DNA from: Winogradskyella sp.
Lineage (GTDB): Bacteria > Bacteroidota > Bacteroidia > Flavobacteriales > Flavobacteriaceae
Assembly (NCBI GenBank): GCA_030149115.1
Contig: JASBSE010000173.1
Location: 1-7,906 of the forward strand
DNA length: 7,906 nucleotides
Reading direction: 5' to 3'
Of this stretch, positions 7,146-7,906 are shown piece by piece. Numbering within the stretch: position 1 is the stretch's first letter; every line of letters starts with the position of its first letter. The notes under the pieces were generated by a model. The model saw only the letters and a program-made list of their open reading frames with translations, made no database searches and had not been told where the DNA came from. Made by a program: the position numbers and the translations under genes.

Positions 7146-7574
7146 CTACTCTCTATTTTCAAAAGGTACTATAATTCCTTTTTCTAAATAATCTTTCAAC
7201 CCTTTTAAGAGCATTGCCCAGCAAAAAGAAGAATGCTTAAAGTGTGTATTGCACTCTGGCCAATCTTTATGAAAAAAGTGAAGACAAATACCGTTACCCT
7301 TCTCTTCTAGTTCGAAACCAAAGGTTGTAGGATTCCAATCATCATCAGATTTGGTCATTTTATAATGAATATGATCCCATTGCTTAGCACTTTTAACTTC
7401 TGCATACCAATCATATTGATCTGTAAAATTGAAATTATACACCTCGCCCTCATAAGGAATTCCAGAACATTTTAATGGCCACCAATTTACCAAATGCTCT
7501 GGCTCTGTTATAGCTCTATAAACACTGAACTTATCAGTATTAATCATAAAATTGAAATAAATAGAATGGCTCAT
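7146..7574 (-). CDS. SRPBCC/AHSA1-domain protein
   Basis: A 142-residue small soluble protein with the layout of the SRPBCC (START-like, AHSA1/Hsp90 activator homologue) family. It has an opening strand MSHSIYFNFMI, then a helix bearing the typical YRAITEPEHLVNWWP pattern (19-33), several antiparallel strands, and a long C-terminal helix (about 117-133) that would close the hydrophobic cavity. The family binds hydrophobic ligands or acts in stress responses; no specific ligand can be assigned. It is transcribed against its neighbours: its stop is 6 bases from that of the CslA-like glycosyltransferase and its start faces the membrane protein downstream. A part in glycan synthesis is not indicated and it may simply have been inserted here. 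The AT-rich leader has no Shine-Dalgarno sequence. Confidence 0.8.
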   Translation of the reverse strand: MSHSIYFNFMINTDKFSVYRAITEPEHLVNWWPLKCSGIPYEGEVYNFNFTDQYDWYAEVKSAKQWDHIHYKMTKSDDDWNPTTFGFELEEKGNGICLHFFHKDWPECNTHFKHSSFCWAMLLKGLKDYLEKGIIVPFENRE

Positions 7575-7664
7575 AACTATACATTTTAATTTCTTTTAAA
7601 GTTATTATTCTTTTTTTACATCTAAGACATAGCAGATTTAAATAATTCTATCTTTGGATATATT
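7575..7664. promoter_or_regulatory. Divergent promoter region between SRPBCC gene and membrane protein
   Basis: Ninety AT-rich bases lie between divergent starts. On the minus strand, TAACTTTA (plus-strand 7597-7604) is one mismatch from the TAnnTTTG -7 consensus and lies 22 bases before the SRPBCC start; its -33 region is poor. The + strand element is listed separately. No open frame of note fits in this gap. Confidence 0.35.
7649..7656 (+). promoter_or_regulatory. Exact TAnnTTTG -7 element just before the terminal gene
   Basis: TATCTTTG matches the Bacteroidota -7 consensus exactly. It lies only 8 bases before the ATG of the truncated gene, so the transcript would be nearly leaderless if this element is used. 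A clear TTTG -33 element at 17-23 bases upstream is missing, which lowers confidence. Confidence 0.35.
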
Positions 7665-7906
7665 ATGTTTGGATTAGCCAATATTTACAAATACAAAAAG
7701 ATAACATTAGCTTATATCTTAATAAGTTGTGTTCTTTATATATGGTTTGCATACTATACAAATCGAACCGATGCTTTACAACTCATTTTGCTTTATAGCA
7801 TCTTATTTATTTTAGGTTACCAAATTTTGAAAACGTCTGGATTCTACTTTAGAATTTTAGTAATAGCCTCTATTATATTCAGACTGTTATTTCTATTTGC
7901 AATACC
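7665..7906 (+). CDS. N-terminus of a polytopic membrane protein, possibly a GT-C-type glycosyltransferase (3' truncated)
   Basis: An open frame runs from the ATG at 7665 through 80 codons to the window edge without a stop. The N-terminus is short and basic (MFGLANIYKYKK), then three hydrophobic helices appear near 13-31, 37-55 and 62-80, with Arg63 and Arg73 in the last and a final Pro just begun at the edge. The ending RLLFLFAIP resembles the first part of polytopic mannosyltransferase-like proteins of Bacteroidota, in which a loop with the catalytic Asp follows the early helices; that recognition is from memory and weak. The nearby lipid-phosphate-sugar synthase makes a GT-C enzyme a sensible guess, since such enzymes use polyprenyl-phosphate sugars. 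It could equally be an unrelated membrane protein. No in-frame ATG later in the visible part offers another start. Confidence 0.6.
   Translation, partial: MFGLANIYKYKKITLAYILISCVLYIWFAYYTNRTDALQLILLYSILFILGYQILKTSGFYFRILVIASIIFRLLFLFAI

Noticed and set aside
7161..7183. Inverted repeat AAAAGG/CCTTTT with T run as a terminator for the glycosyltransferase operon
   Set aside because: The stem is only six pairs, mostly A-T, with a ten-base loop, and lies inside the coding end of the SRPBCC gene; too weak to call.

Overview
The window reads as chromosomal DNA of a marine-type flavobacterium or close relative (Bacteroidota). This is inference from four things: visibly AT-rich sequence, near absence of Shine-Dalgarno motifs before starts, several TAnnTTTG-type promoter elements of the Bacteroidota sigma factor, and protein types familiar from Flavobacteriaceae. 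There is no rRNA, tRNA, CRISPR array, insertion sequence or phage gene. Genes are packed tightly and no gap exceeds about 150 bases.

Layout. (1) Bases 1-83 hold the last 26 codons of an unidentified + strand gene. (2) Bases 88-1891, minus strand, hold a PPP-type metallophosphatase preceded by a GH113-like glycosidase lipoprotein. (3) A divergent promoter region lies at 1892-2032. (4) Bases 2033-4922, + strand, hold a redox pair one base apart: an NAD(P)/FAD oxidoreductase and a polytopic membrane polyferredoxin. (5) Bases 4954-7139, + strand, hold two family 2 glycosyltransferases overlapping by 4 bases: a small soluble polyprenyl-phosphate-sugar-synthase type, and a processive membrane enzyme resembling cellulose synthase-like (CslA) proteins. 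(6) Bases 7146-7574, minus strand, hold an SRPBCC/AHSA1 domain protein. (7) From 7665 to the edge is the start of a hydrophobic membrane protein, possibly a GT-C-type glycosyltransferase.

How the genes may work together. The two glycosyltransferases, the truncated membrane protein and the divergent GH113-like lipoprotein could form a small locus that makes and trims a beta-linked, possibly mannose-containing, glycan or glycolipid. The small glycosyltransferase would supply a lipid-linked sugar, a membrane GT-C enzyme could use it outside the membrane, the CslA-like enzyme would build the chain, and the surface or periplasmic lipoprotein would process it. The oxidoreductase/polyferredoxin pair looks like a self-contained NAD(P)H-to-membrane electron-transfer module. 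It lies directly upstream and might be co-transcribed, but a plausible internal promoter before the glycosyltransferases means the two modules may be independent. The functional link is a hypothesis; the individual family calls are much firmer.
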